Shown here one piece after another: positions 6,045 through 7,683 of a stretch of 7,683 nt of DNA (its first letter is position 1; each line of letters opens with the position of its first letter). The position numbers and the translations under genes are program-made. Below the pieces are notes generated by a model, which saw only the letters and a program-made list of their open reading frames with translations, was not told the origin of the DNA and did no database searches. The stretch is from the NCBI GenBank assembly GCA_029563035.1, contig JAKQTP010000034.1:1-7683 (forward strand), given 5' to 3'. Source of the stretch: an archaeon (GTDB taxonomy: Archaea > Iainarchaeota > Iainarchaeia > CSSED10-239).

Positions 6045-7604
6045 CTAATCCCTCACATAAAAATACCCATTGAATTTATCTTCTGGATTATTCCTAACAC
6101 AAAGTTCAGATTTAATACCACTTGGGCAATCTTTTTCGATTATACCAGCGTGTCTTAACATTCCATTGGTTTTATTTATATTTTCATGAGCTAAAGCTTT
6201 TAAGAATCCTGGCTTAATAATTTTTACAGTTTCCCCAGATGGATACTTATAATCAATTAGATATTCGTCTAAAAGCTTTTTGTCATTAAAAAATTCCCAT
6301 GGGCTGTGTAGTTTCCAATCTTCAAAAAACTGTTTCTGTTTTTTACTAAATGATTCACGACTTGTAATATTAACATCACTCCCAAAACAACTTTTTGCAT
6401 GTCGACATTTGTAGCAAACATTTTTTCTTGTTCTTGAACTGTCAAAAACAAATATTGGCGGAGTTGTTCTATTTTTATCAATTAGCCACATCGCTTCTGC
6501 AATAAAAGGGTCATTCTTAAATCCAACTGTAAATACATGTGCTAAAGTCACTTCTTTTCTCTTTGCCTCACTTTGTGCAATTCTTATCCAATCAATTATT
6601 TTTCCCACATTTTGATTTTGCTTTAAACAAAGATTTAACAAGTTAGATACAAGCATTGGAAATTCTCCCATCTCATACAACGCTTTTGACTTCCCAATTT
6701 TTGACTTCTCAGGCATTTTTTCTATAAAATCATCTACTTTATCTGCCGAGGTATTTCCGTCAAGCAAACTATCAATTATTTTAAAAAATGGTAAAAATTG
6801 GTGTGTTGCTTTTTTATCTTTGTTAATTAATCCAATTTCAATTAAGTCATTTATTTTTGCACCCAGTCGACCATAACTTGCTGAAACTGGCAAGCCGTAA
6901 TAATAACGCAAAGCCAGAACAAAAGTTGACTCTTTGCCACCAAAAGCAATTGTACTTATTTTAAGTGTCTTTTTTTCAGAGTCCTTTGCATTTTTAGTTA
7001 AATGGTAGTTTCGTAAATATTGTGTTATATAATTAAGAATCGATGTTTTTGATTGTGTAAGTATATTTGGATTTAATTCTTGGATTAAATTGGATGTATT
7101 GGAATATGACAATATTCCATAATTTTTATCAGTAAATGGCTCAACAAATTTATTCATTTCTTCTGGAATTGCCAAAAAGGATTTATGGCAGGCATAACCA
7201 TGTGTAACAACTTGATACAACCCACGTTTTATACTATCAATTGAATCACCCTTTGCTTCTATTGCCCAAATTTCACTTGAGTTTTCTGAATAATCGAAAA
7301 CATGTACCATAAAATCAGGATACATTTCTTTATCTTCCGCTTTTATATAGGGGATTTTGATATCAACAATATCAATAAAGCATTGTTCTAAAAGCGCGTC
7401 ATCTAAATTGTAATAATTAGATAATTTTTCCATAATATTGTTACCTTTGACTCGATTTTCTAAAAGCCATTCACCAATCTTTTTTGCAGATTCTACACCA
7501 ACAAAAAAACCAATCTGTTTTTTTAAACTTTCACGATTATATTGCTCTTGTTTTTTTATTAGCCAATTTACTATTCCGCAACATACTTCAGATTCATTTA
7601 CCAT
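6045..7604 (-). CDS. Probable PD-(D/E)XK restriction endonuclease with Cys cluster
   Basis: This 519-residue protein is probably the nuclease of the cassette. The PD-(D/E)XK core is visible: YPDF with P96-D97, then EAKGD with E116 and K118, and a following helix with Q131 and a strand FLAIPE, as in many restriction-type nucleases. Residues 225-275 resemble a winged helix (FVLALRYYYG, then YGRLGAKINDLIEIGLI). Residues 397-406 hold C-x2-C-x5-C, and two more Cys lie at 493 and 502, enough for a zinc or iron-sulfur site. I do not recognise the family by name. It precedes and abuts a D12 methylase, which points to type II restriction-modification. Half of its 16 Arg codons are CGN, suggesting separate acquisition. 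Only weak Shine-Dalgarno pairing precedes ATG 7604, and the transcript is probably almost leaderless. Confidence 0.78.
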   Translation of the reverse strand: MVNESEVCCGIVNWLIKKQEQYNRESLKKQIGFFVGVESAKKIGEWLLENRVKGNNIMEKLSNYYNLDDALLEQCFIDIVDIKIPYIKAEDKEMYPDFMVHVFDYSENSSEIWAIEAKGDSIDSIKRGLYQVVTHGYACHKSFLAIPEEMNKFVEPFTDKNYGILSYSNTSNLIQELNPNILTQSKTSILNYITQYLRNYHLTKNAKDSEKKTLKISTIAFGGKESTFVLALRYYYGLPVSASYGRLGAKINDLIEIGLINKDKKATHQFLPFFKIIDSLLDGNTSADKVDDFIEKMPEKSKIGKSKALYEMGEFPMLVSNLLNLCLKQNQNVGKIIDWIRIAQSEAKRKEVTLAHVFTVGFKNDPFIAEAMWLIDKNRTTPPIFVFDSSRTRKNVCYKCRHAKSCFGSDVNITSRESFSKKQKQFFEDWKLHSPWEFFNDKKLLDEYLIDYKYPSGETVKIIKPGFLKALAHENINKTNGMLRHAGIIEKDCPSGIKSELCVRNNPEDKFNGYFYVRD

Positions 7605-7627
7605 ACTATCACATTGTCTTTCTAAGT

Positions 7628-7641
7628 ATTAATATATATTG
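7628..7641 (-). promoter_or_regulatory. TATA box of the restriction cassette
   Basis: On the minus strand the region reads CAATATATATTAAT, centred about 32 bases ahead of the nuclease ATG. Archaeal spacing puts the start of transcription near 7609, so the leader would be only about five bases long. Confidence 0.55.
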
Positions 7642-7658
7642 GTGAATTATGTTTGGAA

Positions 7659-7680
7659 CATATGCATATGGAATTCCATA
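7659..7680. promoter_or_regulatory. Overlapping palindromes upstream of the restriction promoter
   Basis: CATATGCATATG (7659-7670) and TATGGAATTCCATA (7667-7680) are both perfect palindromes and share four bases. They lie about 20-50 bases ahead of the TATA box. They could be operators for a dimeric regulator of the cassette, or a boundary of the insertion. Confidence 0.4.
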
Positions 7681-7683
7681 AGG

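Noticed and set aside
6269..6481. A 70-residue minus-strand frame inside the nuclease gene.
   Set aside because: It is out of phase with the nuclease frame, which continues with the Cys cluster through this stretch, and has no ribosome binding site of note.

Overview
The window is AT-rich, densely packed and mostly coded on the minus strand. It looks like part of an archaeal plasmid, virus or integrated element. The evidence for archaea is that good TATA-like boxes (TTTATATA, ATATATAA type) sit about 25-35 bases ahead of gene starts, usually without a convincing -35/-10 pair. In addition, the large replication protein carries a prim-pol domain, a DnaG-like zinc finger and an SF3 helicase, an arrangement I associate with archaeal mobile elements. 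Genes inside the operon use GGAG/GAGG-type Shine-Dalgarno sites 5-10 bases from their starts. A bacterial phage cannot be fully excluded. I cannot name the species.

Left and centre (about 4480 down to 1, minus strand) is one tightly spaced operon. Its order is a beta-class DNA methyltransferase (DPPY), a 56-residue unknown, an HNH endonuclease, an 804-residue primase-helicase, a doubtful Cys-rich fragment, a 43-residue protein resembling ribbon-helix-helix (RHH), a 105-residue protein with HNH-like zinc ligands and an RHH-like tail, and a gene cut by the window edge. Starts and stops overlap or lie 1-6 bases apart. This is a replication and DNA-processing module. The primase gene carries an inverted array of six GGTATCTT-type units in its 3' linker, a candidate origin or RNA hairpin.

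Positions 4435-4733 hold the back-to-back promoters. Here are a 26-base direct repeat with a 34-base period, TATA boxes facing both ways, and a possible 29-residue minus-strand ORF. One plus-strand gene (4734-5012) of unknown function follows; its 3' end overlaps the next gene tail-to-tail by 12 bases.

Right (5001-7604, minus strand) is a two-gene restriction-modification cassette. A 519-residue PD-(D/E)XK nuclease with a cysteine cluster is followed directly (TAGATG) by a D12-class adenine methyltransferase. Its promoter would give an almost leaderless mRNA, its arginine codons are CGN-richer than those of the replication module, and no GATC occurs from 4336 to the window end although 11 occur before it. 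I therefore read it as a separately acquired defence cassette joined to a replicon backbone.

No tRNA, rRNA, CRISPR array or transposase was seen.
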